Program-made: the position numbers and the translations under genes
Part shown: positions 26,724 through 36,918 of the stretch, one piece after another
How positions within the stretch are numbered: position 1 is the first letter of the stretch
How the letters are laid out: each line of letters opens with the position of its first letter
NCBI GenBank assembly: GCA_016928055.1
Contig: JAFGLM010000003.1
Span: 41,154 to 105,153, forward strand
Direction of reading: 5' to 3'
From: Gammaproteobacteria bacterium
Lineage (GTDB): Bacteria > Pseudomonadota > Gammaproteobacteria > HTCC5015
Length of the DNA stretch: 64,000 nt
Notes under the pieces: generated by a model
What the model was told of the DNA's origin: nothing
The model's database searches: none
The model's input: only the letters and a program-made list of their open reading frames with translations

Positions 26724-27285
26724 ATGGCTGATTGCGATACTGGTTGTGGCCGCGATCATGGCCGGTTACAGCCTCGGCCGGATATTGGACAGCCGTCGTC
26801 AAAGCAAATTGGATCTTGAGTCCCTCCCTTCCACCTACCGCACTGCCAAAACCCTGATCGGCCAACCGCGGCCGGATTTTTTGCTGACCGATATCGACGG
26901 CAAACTGCATAGGATCTCCGAATGGGATGGCCGGACTCTGTTACTGAATTTCTGGGCCACCTGGTGCCCGCCCTGTCGTGAGGAAATCCCGACTTTTAAT
27001 GCGATGCAGGCCGAATTTGCCGAGCAGGGTTTCAGTGTCATCGGAATTGCGCTGGACGAGCTGCAAAACGTGAAAAGCTTCGCCAAAAATACCCCCCTTA
27101 ATTACTCCGTGCTTATCGGCCAAACGAGTGCCGACGAGGTATTGCGGCGTTACGGTAATACCACGGGCGGCCTCCCTTACAGTGTTTTTATCGATAAAAA
27201 CGGCCTTATTCGTATGATTTACGCAGGTGGCGCGTTAGATGAAGGGGCGTTGCGCCCATACCTGTTAGAATTGCTGCAAGAATAA
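26707..27285 (+). CDS. TlpA/ResA-like membrane-anchored thioredoxin
   Basis: The 192-residue protein has an N-terminal membrane anchor (about 8-24, 'AILVVAAIMAGYSLG') and a thioredoxin fold with the active site 'NFWATWCPPCREEIP' (WCPPC). The cis-proline 'TGGLPYSVFIDKNG' is intact. It would work in the periplasm as a disulfide reductase, for example in cytochrome c maturation. It overlaps the end of cutA and precedes aroQ, as in related genomes. A dsbD gene, often found beside cutA in such genomes, is not present here. The start at 26707 lacks a strong ribosome site, so coupling to cutA is likely. Confidence 0.88.
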   Translation: MRGLHKWLIAILVVAAIMAGYSLGRILDSRRQSKLDLESLPSTYRTAKTLIGQPRPDFLLTDIDGKLHRISEWDGRTLLLNFWATWCPPCREEIPTFNAMQAEFAEQGFSVIGIALDELQNVKSFAKNTPLNYSVLIGQTSADEVLRRYGNTTGGLPYSVFIDKNGLIRMIYAGGALDEGALRPYLLELLQE

Positions 27286-27419
27286 ACTTTGTACCGATTT
27301 TGGGTCGATTTCACGTAATTTAACACCGATCTCCCAAATTTCTGGACAGCTTAGATTCATTCGTGCACAATTCGCCGCCTGACTTCTGTCGACATCGTGA
27401 TGGTATTTGCGGAAAAATC

Positions 27420-27857
27420 ATGGCGAAAATACTTGTTTTACACGGCCCTAATCTGAATTTGCTTGGCACACGAGAACCCGAGCAATACGGCACCACAACG
27501 CTGGATCAGATTAATGCCGACCTGATCACCACCGCCAAACAACACGGCCACAGCATCGATTGCCTGCAGAGCAATGCCGAGCATGAACTGGTCGATAAAA
27601 TCCAGGCCGGTAAAAAAACGGGCGTGGAGTATATCATCATCAACCCGGCCGCCTTTACACATACCAGTGTCGCCATTCGCGATGCACTGGCTGCAACCGA
27701 TATTCCCTTTATTGAAGTGCATTTATCCAATATTCATGCACGCGAGACTTTTCGCCAGCATTCTTATTTTTCCGAACTCGCTGAAGGCGTCATCAGCGGA
27801 CTGGGTGCATACGGTTATCAGCTTGCGCTGCTAGCTATTGTTCAAAAATTGTCTTGA
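27420..27857 (+). CDS. aroQ: 3-dehydroquinate dehydratase, type II
   Basis: The 145-residue protein starts '[20 protein letters not shown]' with catalytic tyrosine in 'EPEQYG', and contains '[12 protein letters not shown]', '[18 protein letters not shown]' and '[17 protein letters not shown]'. It catalyses the third step of the shikimate pathway. The ATG at 27420 is chosen from family alignment. The order aroQ-accB-accC is the standard one, and accB begins 28 bases after the stop. Confidence 0.95.
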   Translation: MAKILVLHGPNLNLLGTREPEQYGTTTLDQINADLITTAKQHGHSIDCLQSNAEHELVDKIQAGKKTGVEYIIINPAAFTHTSVAIRDALAATDIPFIEVHLSNIHARETFRQHSYFSELAEGVISGLGAYGYQLALLAIVQKLS

Positions 27858-27885
27858 TTACTCCTTATTCCCGAGAGGACAAACA

Positions 27886-28338
27886 GTGGATATCCGTAAA
27901 GTAAAGAAACTCATTGAATTGCTGGAAGAGTCCGGCATTTCCGAACTGGAGATCAAGGAAGGTGAGGAATCGGTGCGCATTTCTCGCAATTCACCGCCCA
28001 GTATGACGCCCTACGCCATGCAGATACCCTCCACAGCGGCGCCGATGCCGGCTGCAACAGCGAACGCTCCGGCCAGTGAGCAAGCCGTCAGCGATCTGCC
28101 GGTGGGACATAAAGTCGAATCGCCGATGGTAGGAACATATTATGAGTCCGCAGCCCCCGGCTCTGCACCGTTCGTACAGATCGGCCAACGCGTTAAAGTG
28201 GGTGAAACACTGTGCATTATCGAAGCGATGAAGATTTTGAATCAGATCGAATCGGATGTCGCCGGTGAGATCAAGGCTATCCTGGTGAAGAACGGCGATC
28301 CGGTCGAATACGGACAAGCTTTGTTCATCATCGAATAA
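27886..28338 (+). CDS. accB: Biotin carboxyl carrier protein of acetyl-CoA carboxylase
   Basis: The 150-residue protein has the N-terminal '[20 protein letters not shown]', a flexible Ala/Pro-rich middle (about 45-75) and the biotinyl domain with the biotin-accepting Lys in '[14 protein letters not shown]'. It carries CO2 for malonyl-CoA synthesis. The start is GTG at 27886 with GAGAGGA 7 bases before it. accC follows after 28 bases. Confidence 0.95.
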   Translation: MDIRKVKKLIELLEESGISELEIKEGEESVRISRNSPPSMTPYAMQIPSTAAPMPAATANAPASEQAVSDLPVGHKVESPMVGTYYESAAPGSAPFVQIGQRVKVGETLCIIEAMKILNQIESDVAGEIKAILVKNGDPVEYGQALFIIE

Positions 28339-28366
28339 TCCACTCAATACAGAAACGATTTATCCC

Positions 28367-29722
28367 ATGCTTGAAAAAGTATTGATTGCCAACCGCGGCG
28401 AAATCGCACTTCGTATCCTGCGCGCCTGTCGCGAACTCGGTATTCAGACCGTTGCCGCCTATTCCACCGCTGACCGCGATCAAAAGCATGTGCGTCTGGC
28501 TGATGAATCGGTTTGTATCGGACCCCCCTCTTCTGTTGACAGCTATTTGAACGTACCGGCGATTATCAGTGCGGCTGAGGTTACGGATGCCGACGCCATC
28601 CATCCTGGCTATGGCTTTTTATCCGAAAACGCCGATTTTGCCGAGCGGGTGAATAACAGTGGCTTTGTTTTTATCGGCCCCAGCGCTGAAGTGATCCGCA
28701 CCATGGGCGACAAAGTTGCAGCGATACGCGAAATGAAAGCGGCGGGTGTGCCCTGCGTACCCGGCTCGGACGGGCCGCTGAATCCGGAAGAAACCGACCG
28801 CAATCTGCGCATGGCCAAAGATATCGGCTACCCGGTGATTATCAAAGCCGCCGGTGGTGGTGGTGGACGCGGTATGCGTGTTGTCCATCATGAGCGAACG
28901 CTGCTGGAGTCGATTGCGATGACCCGTACGGAGGCAAAATCGTCCTTCAATAATGATGCTGTCTATATGGAAAAGTATCTGGAAAATCCCCGCCACGTCG
29001 AGTTTCAGATACTGTCGGATAAACATGGTAACGCCGTGCACCTGGGCGAGCGAGATTGTTCTATGCAGCGTCGGCATCAAAAAGTGGTGGAAGAAGCCCC
29101 AGCACCTGGAATTACCGATAAACAACGTAAGTTTATTGGCAATCGTTGTGCTGAGGCCTGTAAACGGATTGGTTACCACGGCGCCGGAACCTTCGAATTT
29201 TTGTATGAAGACGGCGAGTTTTATTTTATTGAGATGAATACTCGGGTGCAGGTTGAACACCCTATAACGGAGCTTATTACCGGGGTCGATATCGTCAAGG
29301 AACAGTTAATGATCGCCGCAAATGAAAAACTTTCAATTGCACAGAAAGACATTCCGTTTCGAGGCCATGCTATCGAGTGCCGTATCAACGCCGAGGACGC
29401 CAAAACCTTTATGCCCTGCCCGGGCAAGATCAGTCGTTTTCATGCGCCAGGCGGTCCTGGCGTGCGTGTCGATTCACATGTTTACGGCGGCTATACTGTG
29501 CCACCCTACTACGATTCGATGATCGGCAAGCTCATCGTGCACGCAGATGACCGCGATACAGCCATCCGCAGAATGCTGGGTGCTTTAAGCGAAATCGTGA
29601 TCGACGGCATTCGCACGAATCTTGATCTGCACCGGGATATTCTGTCTGACAGTGAATTCCAACGCGGTGGCTTGAATATCCATTATCTGGAAAAAAAGCT
29701 TAAAAAGCCCGCTGTCCTCTGA
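28367..29722 (+). CDS. accC: Biotin carboxylase subunit of acetyl-CoA carboxylase
   Basis: The 451-residue protein begins '[20 protein letters not shown]' and contains the ATP-grasp glycine loop '[15 protein letters not shown]', '[19 protein letters not shown]' and '[14 protein letters not shown]'. It carboxylates biotin on AccB with ATP and bicarbonate. Full length and intact catalytic residues. It is co-transcribed with accB and probably prmA, which starts 13 bases later. Confidence 0.97.
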   Translation: MLEKVLIANRGEIALRILRACRELGIQTVAAYSTADRDQKHVRLADESVCIGPPSSVDSYLNVPAIISAAEVTDADAIHPGYGFLSENADFAERVNNSGFVFIGPSAEVIRTMGDKVAAIREMKAAGVPCVPGSDGPLNPEETDRNLRMAKDIGYPVIIKAAGGGGGRGMRVVHHERTLLESIAMTRTEAKSSFNNDAVYMEKYLENPRHVEFQILSDKHGNAVHLGERDCSMQRRHQKVVEEAPAPGITDKQRKFIGNRCAEACKRIGYHGAGTFEFLYEDGEFYFIEMNTRVQVEHPITELITGVDIVKEQLMIAANEKLSIAQKDIPFRGHAIECRINAEDAKTFMPCPGKISRFHAPGGPGVRVDSHVYGGYTVPPYYDSMIGKLIVHADDRDTAIRRMLGALSEIVIDGIRTNLDLHRDILSDSEFQRGGLNIHYLEKKLKKPAVL

Positions 29723-29735
29723 TATCACTGACGGC

Positions 29736-30623
29736 GTGTTGCACTGGTATCAGCTTTCATTTGAGATCCCGGGCCCGCTGCTGGCCAAAACCGAAGCGGC
29801 CTTGCATGAGATCGGGGCCCTGTCGTTAACCCTTAAAGATGCCGCCGACCAGCCTTTGCTGGAACCCGCTCCCGGTGACACCCCGTTGTGGGATACGCTG
29901 ATTGTTGAGGCCCTGTTCGATACCGATACCTCAACTCAAGTTCTGAGCGGGCAACTGTTGCAAAAGCTTGCTTTTTTGCATGCAGATCAAATTAAAACCA
30001 AAATTATCGAAAACCAGGTCTGGGAGCGGGTCTGGATGGATCGCTATAAACCCATGTCATTTGGGAAGCGCTTGTGGATTTATCCCAGTTATACCCAACC
30101 TGCCAGTGAAAACACCGTTAATATCCTGCTCGATCCGGGGCTGGCTTTCGGTACCGGCACCCATGCAACCACGGCCTTATGTCTGCGATGGCTGGATGGA
30201 CAGGAACTGACCGGTAAAACGCTGCTCGATTACGGTTGTGGTTCCGGGGTGCTGGCAATTGCCGCGATTAAACTCGGTGCGGAAAGAGTCTATGCGGTGG
30301 ATATTGATAAACAGGCCCTGCTCGCCACCCACAACAATGCGGTTCTGAATCAAGTGAATGATAAAATCGAAATTTGCCACAGCGAGCAGTTGCCGGCAGT
30401 GCAAGTCGATATCGTACTGGCAAACATCATCAGCGGTATTTTGATCAGCTTGCACGATGTATTGACGAACGCAATCTGTTCGAATGGAAAACTTATCCTG
30501 TCCGGCATATTGCCAACTCAACTGGAAGAAATTCGAAAAGCGTATTGCAACGAATTTAATTTCAAATCAGCCAATCAGCTTGAAGACTGGTGTTTGTTGG
30601 AAGGTCAAAAAAAACGGCACTGA
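29736..30623 (+). CDS. prmA: Ribosomal protein L11 methyltransferase
   Basis: The 295-residue protein has the PrmA N-terminal domain ('WYQLSFEIPGPLLAKTEAAL') and the methyltransferase core 'LDPGLAFGTGTHATTALCL', 'LLDYGCGSGVLAIAAIKLGA' and 'DIVLANIISGILI'. It trimethylates ribosomal protein L11 in the cytosol. The start is GTG at 29736, or TTG at 29739; neither has a strong ribosome site. The stop lies in the stem-loop of a terminator. Neighbours match Pseudomonas order. Confidence 0.94.
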   Translation: MLHWYQLSFEIPGPLLAKTEAALHEIGALSLTLKDAADQPLLEPAPGDTPLWDTLIVEALFDTDTSTQVLSGQLLQKLAFLHADQIKTKIIENQVWERVWMDRYKPMSFGKRLWIYPSYTQPASENTVNILLDPGLAFGTGTHATTALCLRWLDGQELTGKTLLDYGCGSGVLAIAAIKLGAERVYAVDIDKQALLATHNNAVLNQVNDKIEICHSEQLPAVQVDIVLANIISGILISLHDVLTNAICSNGKLILSGILPTQLEEIRKAYCNEFNFKSANQLEDWCLLEGQKKRH

Positions 30624-30642
30624 GAGAGTGCCGTTTTTCCCC
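30611..30642 (+). terminator. Rho-independent terminator overlapping the prmA stop
   Basis: AAAACGGCAC pairs with GTGCCGTTTT around a 7-base loop, followed by a T run. The prmA stop codon lies in the loop. It also has A residues on its left side and may serve the convergent gene at 30657. Confidence 0.88.
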
Positions 30643-30656
30643 TATAAAACCATTGG

Positions 30657-31355
30657 TCAAAAACTAAATCCAAATGTCGCCTGCAGCAGCGGATGCAGAT
30701 CGTAATCGGATACCTCATCTTCTAACTGTTGTTCTTCCAGAGTAATATCTTCGTCACTGATACAACCGTTAGTGCTCGGCGTAACCGCACAGATTTCTGC
30801 CAAACCAGCAGGCAAGGCAACTATTAAATCCGCTTTGGGGCTACCCTGATAAACGACACCCAGATCAAACCCAAAATGGAATAGCCCTCTTGAAAAGGTA
30901 TTCCCCCAACCAACGCCTAAATAACCGGCTTCACCGTCGAAAGTCATTTTGCCAGTGGCGACAGTACCGGCCAGCGCGTCGCTGTTACCGATCTGACTTT
31001 CACCGCTGTTTATTACTCTCGCAGTACCAGTAACGTTATTATCATTGAAATACATCCCGGCGGTTACATGAAAACCGCCATTGCGCGACGGGAAAAAATC
31101 TATCATTGCATACTGATTATCAAGATCCAGTTCGGCGTTGTATTCCAGTCCATCTTCATCATCAATATCGACGTCATATTTCCATTGGTTCAAACCAACA
31201 CGCATATTGATATTGCGAGTCAGCTGCATAGCCGCTCCAACGCCCAATCCCATTGAACCGGCATGCGCATCAACACCAAAATCCAACGCCTCGGCGGGAG
31301 TGGACATCAATAATCCAATTGCGAAACTCGCTCCCAATATCCTGTTATTAGCCAT
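30657..31355 (-). CDS. Outer-membrane beta-barrel protein (OmpW-like size)
   Basis: The 232-residue protein has a signal peptide ending near TPAEA (about 22) and alternating amphipathic strands such as 'GLGVGAAMQLTRNINMRVGL' and 'GGFHVTAGMYFNDN', ending in 'HPLLQATFGFSF' with a terminal phenylalanine as in outer-membrane barrels. It is not assigned to a named family. The ATG at 31355 follows a GGAGG site and is preferred over 31466. Function unknown. Confidence 0.8.
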   Translation of the reverse strand: MANNRILGASFAIGLLMSTPAEALDFGVDAHAGSMGLGVGAAMQLTRNINMRVGLNQWKYDVDIDDEDGLEYNAELDLDNQYAMIDFFPSRNGGFHVTAGMYFNDNNVTGTARVINSGESQIGNSDALAGTVATGKMTFDGEAGYLGVGWGNTFSRGLFHFGFDLGVVYQGSPKADLIVALPAGLAEICAVTPSTNGCISDEDITLEEQQLEDEVSDYDLHPLLQATFGFSF

Positions 31356-31473
31356 TTTACCCTCCAGAAATAGCCATCCCGGCTTACAGTATAGTTCCCC
31401 GGCAATTCTAAACCGCCGGAAAAACCGGTATTGTGACTTGTACCACAGTACCACTTCTGCATACACTCGCGTT

Positions 31474-32142
31474 ATGCAATCCCAATGCCCAACATGTAAA
31501 GCAATCTTCCGCGTACATAAAGAACAGCTAAAACAGGCTGATGGTCTGGTTCGTTGCGGCCAGTGCGATTCAATCTTTAACGGCTATGATCATCTGCTAA
31601 AAAACCGGGACAAGGTTGCACACAGCCCCGAAATGCTGAAACGCATGTTGCTGGGTCGCAGCAATATCACACCGGCCGCGACGGTTGGCTGGAGCCTTAC
31701 TATTACCTTGGCCTCAATGGCACTTTTGCTGCAACTCGCTTACCTGCAACGCGACTGGCTGGCAAAACAGGCACATATCGGTCCCTATATTGAAACGGTC
31801 TGCCAGCAATTATCCTGGTGTACGTTACAACCCGAGCGTGATTTGAATCAACTGCAACTGGTCAGTCGCAATGTTTATTCACATCCGAACATAAAAAACG
31901 CATTAATGATTAACGCAGTCATCACCAATACAGCATCTTTCCCGCAGCCTTATCCGACTTTGCTCGTCAGCATGTCCAATGTGCGTGGGCAGATCGTCGC
32001 TCAACGTTACTTTAAATCCAGCGAATATCTGCAACTGAATGCCGATCAGTCATTAATGGAACCAGGCAAGGCAATCCCGGTCAGTGTTGAAGTGCTGGAT
32101 CCCGGTCAGGATGCGTTGGCTTTCGAGCTGGATTTTCTCTAA
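31474..32142 (+). CDS. Zinc-ribbon (MJ0042) and DUF3426 membrane protein
   Basis: The 222-residue protein starts with an MJ0042-type zinc ribbon: 'SQCPTCKAIFRVHKEQL' with the second pair in 'VRCGQCDSIFNG'. A single membrane helix lies at about 70-92 ('SLTITLASMALLLQLAYL'). A C-terminal DUF3426 domain with 'NALMINAVITNTASFPQPYP' and 'LMEPGKAIPVSVEVLDP' follows. Such proteins usually lie between prmA and dusB in Pseudomonas-type genomes, as here. Role unknown. The ATG at 31474 is chosen because the zinc ribbon begins at residue 3. Confidence 0.88.
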   Translation: MQSQCPTCKAIFRVHKEQLKQADGLVRCGQCDSIFNGYDHLLKNRDKVAHSPEMLKRMLLGRSNITPAATVGWSLTITLASMALLLQLAYLQRDWLAKQAHIGPYIETVCQQLSWCTLQPERDLNQLQLVSRNVYSHPNIKNALMINAVITNTASFPQPYPTLLVSMSNVRGQIVAQRYFKSSEYLQLNADQSLMEPGKAIPVSVEVLDPGQDALAFELDFL

Positions 32143-32158
32143 CAATCTTTTATTGTTT

Positions 32159-32194
32159 ATTTATTGATTACCGTTCTCAACATTATCAATAAAT
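32159..32194. promoter_or_regulatory. AT-rich inverted repeat upstream of dusB-fis
   Basis: ATTTATTGAT and ATCAATAAAT are perfect 10-base arms separated by 16 bases, about 100 bases before dusB. It may be a regulator or Fis-type binding site controlling dusB-fis, or a weak terminator for the preceding gene. Confidence 0.35.
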
Positions 32195-32294
32195 TAACTA
32201 TTTAGCTGTTCGAAGTACTTTAACGATACGCGCAGAGAGGTTACTATCTGCGACCTGCCTTTTCTCGTAACTCCAGACATTATTTGCACCAGTG

Positions 32295-33305
32295 ATGCAC
32301 ATCGGGCCAGTTGAACTTGCCAATCCATTAGTCCTCGCACCTATGACGGGTGTCAGTGATTTTCCGTTTCGTTCCTTATGTCGAACGCTGGGTGCTGCGA
32401 TGACTGTGTCTGAAATGCTGACATCGGATATAAAACTGTGGAGCACCCGAAAATCGCAACTGCGCATGTTGCAAAATCAGGATAAGGCGCCTCACGCAAT
32501 TCAGATTGCCGGCACAGATCCGGCACAAATGTCAGAAGCGGCTCGTTTATGCGTTGATCAGGGCGCACAAATCATTGATATCAATATGGGTTGTCCTGCG
32601 AAGAAAGTCTGCAATGTGTCAGCAGGCTCGGCTTTACTGCAGGACGTTCATCTCGTCACACAAATACTGCAGGCCGTTGTTGGGTCAGTGCCGGTTCCGG
32701 TGACCTTAAAAATCCGCACCGGTTGGGACCGACAAAATATCAATGCATTAAAAATAGCTTATATCGCCGAACACTCAGGCATTCAGGCACTGACGATACA
32801 CGGTAGAACGCGTGCTGACCGTTTTCAGGGATCAGCAGAGTATGAAACCATTCGACAAGTCAAATCGAAAATCAGTATTCCCGTTATCGCCAATGGTGAT
32901 ATCGATAGTCCGGCAAAAGCCAAATCGGTACTTGATTACACACATGCAGATGGTTTGTTAATCGGCCGGGCCAGCCAGGGGAATCCATGGATATTCCGTG
33001 AGATCAAGCATTACCTTACCACCGGTGAGTATTTATCGCCGCCAACAATCGAGGAAAAGTGCGAAACGATATTGCAGCTTCTACGCGCTATCCATAACTT
33101 TTACGGCGACTATCTTGGTGTGCGGGTCGCGCGCAAACACTTAAGCTGGTTTTTCAAATACGACCATCCAGCACTCTGGCGGACAATTTGTCAGCTGGAA
33201 TTTGCTGGTCAACAATACAATGCAATCGAAAAATTTTTGTATGAGCTACAAAATAACAGAGGCATAACAAAATGTATCTCGAACCAAAATCGACTGGCGG
33301 CATGA
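32295..33305 (+). CDS. dusB: tRNA-dihydrouridine synthase B
   Basis: The 336-residue flavoprotein has 'PLVLAPMTGVSDFPFRSLCR', the catalytic cysteine in 'DINMGCPAKKVCN', 'KIRTGWD', 'LTIHGRTRADRFQG' and 'ANGDIDSPAKAK'. It reduces uridine in the D-loop of tRNAs with FMN. The ATG at 32295 (one codon after a GTG) is used. Its stop overlaps the fis start by 4 bases (ATGA), the usual dusB-fis coupling. Confidence 0.95.
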   Translation: MHIGPVELANPLVLAPMTGVSDFPFRSLCRTLGAAMTVSEMLTSDIKLWSTRKSQLRMLQNQDKAPHAIQIAGTDPAQMSEAARLCVDQGAQIIDINMGCPAKKVCNVSAGSALLQDVHLVTQILQAVVGSVPVPVTLKIRTGWDRQNINALKIAYIAEHSGIQALTIHGRTRADRFQGSAEYETIRQVKSKISIPVIANGDIDSPAKAKSVLDYTHADGLLIGRASQGNPWIFREIKHYLTTGEYLSPPTIEEKCETILQLLRAIHNFYGDYLGVRVARKHLSWFFKYDHPALWRTICQLEFAGQQYNAIEKFLYELQNNRGITKCISNQNRLAA

Positions 33306-33571
33306 GCGAGTCCATGTTTGAAACAGAAAGACGCAAGCAACCATTGCGAGCCAGTGTTACAACGTGTTTAAAGCTTTATCTAAATAAACTTGGGCATAAT
33401 AAACCCAGCGAATTATACCGCATGGTCATCACGGAAACGGAGTACGCATTATTTAAAACCGTTCTGGAATATACCGGCGGCAATCAATCCAAAGCTGCTG
33501 AATATCTGGGCATTAGTCGCGGGACTTTTCGAAAAAAGATGAAACAGTGCGGACTAAATGCAAGCGATTGA
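33302..33571 (+). CDS. fis: DNA-binding protein Fis
   Basis: The 89-residue protein has the Fis core 'LYRMVITETEYALFKTVLEY', and the C-terminal helix-turn-helix 'NQSKAAEYLGISRGTFRKKM'. It bends DNA and acts in nucleoid structure and transcription. The ATG at 33302 overlapping the dusB stop is preferred over 33272. The latter would give 99 residues and also remains possible. Confidence 0.95.
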   Translation: MSESMFETERRKQPLRASVTTCLKLYLNKLGHNKPSELYRMVITETEYALFKTVLEYTGGNQSKAAEYLGISRGTFRKKMKQCGLNASD

Positions 33572-33604
33572 ATTTTTTACTTTAAATAGCAAGAGAAAAA
33601 TAAC

Positions 33605-35173
33605 GTGGAACAAAATATAGTTATTCGCCGTGCGTTGATCAGCGTATCGGATAAAACAGGCGTTGTAGAATTTGCCCAGTCACTGCTTAAACACGGGGTT
33701 GAAATACTCTCAACCGGAGGCACAGCAAAATTACTGCAGGAGAATGGTATCGATGCAACGGAAGTTTCCGATTACACCGGTTTTCCCGAAATGATGGCAG
33801 GCCGGGTAAAAACCCTGCATCCGAAAATTCATGGCGGACTGTTGGGCCGGCGTGGTACTGATGACGCAGTCATGCAGCAACATAACATCAGTCCGATCGA
33901 TTTACTTGTTGTTAATCTCTATCCGTTTGAACAAACGGTGGCCAGACCGGAGTGCGATTTAGCAACAGCAATCGAAAACATTGATATCGGCGGACCGGCC
34001 ATGCTGCGCTCAGCGGCGAAAAATCATATTTCGGTCACGGTGATCGTTGACAGCAGTGACTATGACGGTATTTTGGAAGAATTAGATAAAGAAAACAGTA
34101 TCAGCTTTGCAACACGCTTTCGCCTGGCAACCAAAGCGTTTTCACATACCGCAGCTTACGATGCGGCCATTTCCAACTATCTTGGCAACCATAATCTGGA
34201 TGACGACAAAAAGGGTTTGCCGCCAGTACTCACCATGCAATTTAAAAAAGTACAATCGATGCGCTACGGTGAAAATCCACATCAACGGGCGGCGTTTTAT
34301 GTTGAGCCGCAACAGCATGAACCATCGATTGCTACCGCAAAGCAACTGCAGGGCAAGGAGATGTCTTACAATAATGTTGCCGATAGTGATGCCGCACTGG
34401 AATGCGTTAAGCAATTCTCACAACCTGCTTGTGTCATCGTAAAACACGCTAATCCCTGCGGTGTCGCAATTGCTGCCAATTTAATGGATGCCTACGACCG
34501 TGCTTTTAAAACGGATCCTACTTCCGCATTTGGCGGCATCATTGCTTTTAACCAGATTCTGGAAGCCGACGTTGCCAAAGCGATCATCGAACGACAGTTT
34601 GTTGAAGTTATCATTGCTCCCGATATTACCGCCGATGCGACACACGTAATCAGTGAAAAGAAAAATATCCGCTTACTGCAAACGGGATCATGGGTGGCAC
34701 AGCAACATGGTCTGGATTTTAAACGCGTAACCGGCGGTTTGCTGGTACAGGAAAAAGATCTCGGGGTGGTGAATTACAGCGATTTAAAAGTCGTTACCAA
34801 ACGCGCACCTAACGCACAGGAAATGCGTGATTTGATGTTTGCCTGGAAAGTCGTCAAATACGTCAAGTCCAATGCTATTCTGTATGCACGCAATGAACAA
34901 ACCATTGGTATCGGCGCCGGTCAGATGAGTCGGGTTTACTCGGCCAAGATCGCCGGCATCAAAGCAGCCGATGAAGGCCTGGAAGTAAAAGGTGCGGTGA
35001 TGGCTTCCGACGCGTTCTTTCCATTTCGCGATGGTATTGACGCCGCCAATGATGCCGGCATTACTGCGGTCATCGAACCGGGTGGGTCTATGCGTGATGA
35101 CGAGGTGATTGCTGCCGCCAACGAACATGACATGGCTATGGTGTTTACCGGAATGCGGCATTTCAGACACTAG
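33605..35173 (+). CDS. purH: Bifunctional AICAR transformylase/IMP cyclohydrolase
   Basis: The 522-residue protein has the IMP cyclohydrolase domain first ('[18 protein letters not shown]', '[16 protein letters not shown]', '[18 protein letters not shown]'). The transformylase domain follows ('[13 protein letters not shown]', '[10 protein letters not shown]', '[19 protein letters not shown]'). It catalyses the last two steps of purine synthesis. Start is GTG at 33605. Together with purD nearby this matches Pseudomonas order, though two lyase-fold genes and a regulator now separate them. Confidence 0.97.
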   Translation: MEQNIVIRRALISVSDKTGVVEFAQSLLKHGVEILSTGGTAKLLQENGIDATEVSDYTGFPEMMAGRVKTLHPKIHGGLLGRRGTDDAVMQQHNISPIDLLVVNLYPFEQTVARPECDLATAIENIDIGGPAMLRSAAKNHISVTVIVDSSDYDGILEELDKENSISFATRFRLATKAFSHTAAYDAAISNYLGNHNLDDDKKGLPPVLTMQFKKVQSMRYGENPHQRAAFYVEPQQHEPSIATAKQLQGKEMSYNNVADSDAALECVKQFSQPACVIVKHANPCGVAIAANLMDAYDRAFKTDPTSAFGGIIAFNQILEADVAKAIIERQFVEVIIAPDITADATHVISEKKNIRLLQTGSWVAQQHGLDFKRVTGGLLVQEKDLGVVNYSDLKVVTKRAPNAQEMRDLMFAWKVVKYVKSNAILYARNEQTIGIGAGQMSRVYSAKIAGIKAADEGLEVKGAVMASDAFFPFRDGIDAANDAGITAVIEPGGSMRDDEVIAAANEHDMAMVFTGMRHFRH

Positions 35174-35183
35174 ACAAAAAAAT

Positions 35184-35211
35184 AAAGCCCTTTACGAAAA
35201 TAAAGGGCTTT
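35184..35211. terminator. Bidirectional terminator between purH and gloA
   Basis: AAAGCCCTTTA pairs with TAAAGGGCTTT around a 6-base loop. A seven-base A/T run on the left makes it a strong minus-strand terminator for gloA and it may also stop purH transcripts. Confidence 0.82.
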
Positions 35212-35214
35212 CGT

Positions 35215-35634
35215 TTACCACTCGCCCACATTCTTCATACTGACCCATGGTTCCTGCGGCGCCAGAGGTTCACCTTTTTGCAGTAACTCGATAGAGATAT
35301 TATCCGGTGAGCGGATAAAAGCCATGCGGCCTTCGCGTGGAGGTCGATTTATAATGACTCCCGCATCCATAAGCCGTTGACATAACTGGTAAATATTATC
35401 GACTTCATATGCCAGATGCCCAAAGTTTCTACCGCCGGTATACTCTTCAGGATCCCAGTTATAGGTCAGTTCTATCTGAGCGGATTCATCATCGGGTGCT
35501 GCCAGAAATACAAGTGTAAAACGACCCTTTTCATGCTCGCTTTCCCGAATTTTTTTTAATCCCAGTTTGTTACAGTAAAAATCGAGTGATTCATCCAAAT
35601 TGGAAACGCGTATCATCGTGTGCAGGTATTTCAT
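35215..35634 (-). CDS. gloA: Lactoylglutathione lyase (glyoxalase I)
   Basis: The 139-residue protein has the GloA signature '[18 protein letters not shown]', 'AQIELTYNW', '[16 protein letters not shown]' and 'NISIELLQ'. These supply the four metal ligands (His, Glu, His, Glu), so it should be active, probably with nickel. It converts the methylglyoxal-glutathione adduct to S-lactoylglutathione. It lies convergent with purH across a terminator. Confidence 0.93.
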   Translation of the reverse strand: MKYLHTMIRVSNLDESLDFYCNKLGLKKIRESEHEKGRFTLVFLAAPDDESAQIELTYNWDPEEYTGGRNFGHLAYEVDNIYQLCQRLMDAGVIINRPPREGRMAFIRSPDNISIELLQKGEPLAPQEPWVSMKNVGEW

Positions 35635-35871
35635 TTTGTTCCTTAGCAGAATTTGCGACTTGATATGATGCCTTAAAATACTACCAGATTCGCCCGCTCA
35701 AAAAGACTCCTTCTTATAGTAATTGTGACTATATGAATACAAATCACTCAAGTTTATGGCCTAATTCGCCGGAATAGCGTTTAATCAGGAACATAAATCG
35801 TCCTGTTTTGATTTATACTTTTTGCTTTGCAGAATGAGCCAGATTTCATTGATGTTATCAGAGCATAAGAA

Positions 35872-36918
35872 ATGAGCCATAGAACACGCCTTGCGGTCAC
35901 CATAAGAGATGTTGCCAACCACGCTAATGTGGCGATGAAAACAGTGTCCCGCGTCTTAAATAATGAACCTAACGTTCGCGAAGAAACACGCGCTCGTGTA
36001 TTTGAATCTGTTAACGCGCTGGGATACAAACCTAATATCTCCGCCCGTAACCTGGCCGGTGCTCACTCCTATGGTATCGGGATTTTTTACGACATCCTGG
36101 ATTGCCCCTATTTCAATATGATGTTGATCGGTGCGCTCGACCGCTGCCGAGAAGAAGGCTATCAGCTGGTGGTTGAGACATTTGACGAGGATTTTGACAA
36201 GAGCGACGCAAGTATTATTGATCGAATCAGGCAATTGACTATTGACGGTGTCATCCTGCCTGAGCCGATTTGCAACAAAGAATCATTGATTGAAGCGCTG
36301 TTTGAGTGCCACATCCCTTATGTCAGAGTGTCTCCTGAAACGGATATCCACAATGCGCCCTATGTCTGCGTTGATGACCATGCTGCCGTCTACAATCTGA
36401 CCAGTTATCTTATTTCGCTGGGACATAAGAATCTCGGCATCATTCGTGGTCGCGAACAGGACAAGGCCAGTAGTCTGCGTTACGAGGGTTTTTGTGCCGC
36501 ATTACGCGATCACGATTTGAGTTATTTGCCTGAGAATGAAGCATTTGGCAGTTTTACATACAGCTCAGGATTGGTTTGTGCGGAGAAAATTCTCAGTCAT
36601 AAGAATCGGCCGACTGCCGTTTTTGCCTCGAACGATGAAATGGCCGCTGCGGTAATTGCAACCGCTAATCGGCTGGGACTAAACGTTCCCAAAGATCTGT
36701 CCGTGGCAGGATTTGATAATTCTGCTCTGGCACTTAATGTTTTACCCAACCTGACGACTGTTAATCAAAATGCCAGGGGCTTGGGTAACGATGCGGCGGC
36801 ACTATTATTCAGGCTAATCAAGCATCATGATTTACCGGATGAATCGGAACCGTTGTTTAGTATTCTTGATTATAAAACCATCATCAGAGGATCCACCTCT
36901 GAACCAAATTTATCTTGA
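35872..36918 (+). CDS. LacI-family transcriptional regulator
   Basis: The 348-residue protein has an N-terminal helix-turn-helix 'VAMKTVSRVLNNEPNVREET' and a hinge ('ARNLAGAHS'). A periplasmic-binding-like effector domain follows with 'GVILPEP', 'YVCVDDHAAVYNLTSYLISL', 'PTAVFASNDEMAAAV' and 'SVAGFDNSALA'. The effector is probably a sugar, as in polysaccharide-degrading relatives. No sugar-catabolic gene is adjacent, so its targets lie elsewhere. Its end overlaps the convergent lyase-fold gene by 9 bases. Confidence 0.92.
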   Translation: MSHRTRLAVTIRDVANHANVAMKTVSRVLNNEPNVREETRARVFESVNALGYKPNISARNLAGAHSYGIGIFYDILDCPYFNMMLIGALDRCREEGYQLVVETFDEDFDKSDASIIDRIRQLTIDGVILPEPICNKESLIEALFECHIPYVRVSPETDIHNAPYVCVDDHAAVYNLTSYLISLGHKNLGIIRGREQDKASSLRYEGFCAALRDHDLSYLPENEAFGSFTYSSGLVCAEKILSHKNRPTAVFASNDEMAAAVIATANRLGLNVPKDLSVAGFDNSALALNVLPNLTTVNQNARGLGNDAAALLFRLIKHHDLPDESEPLFSILDYKTIIRGSTSEPNLS

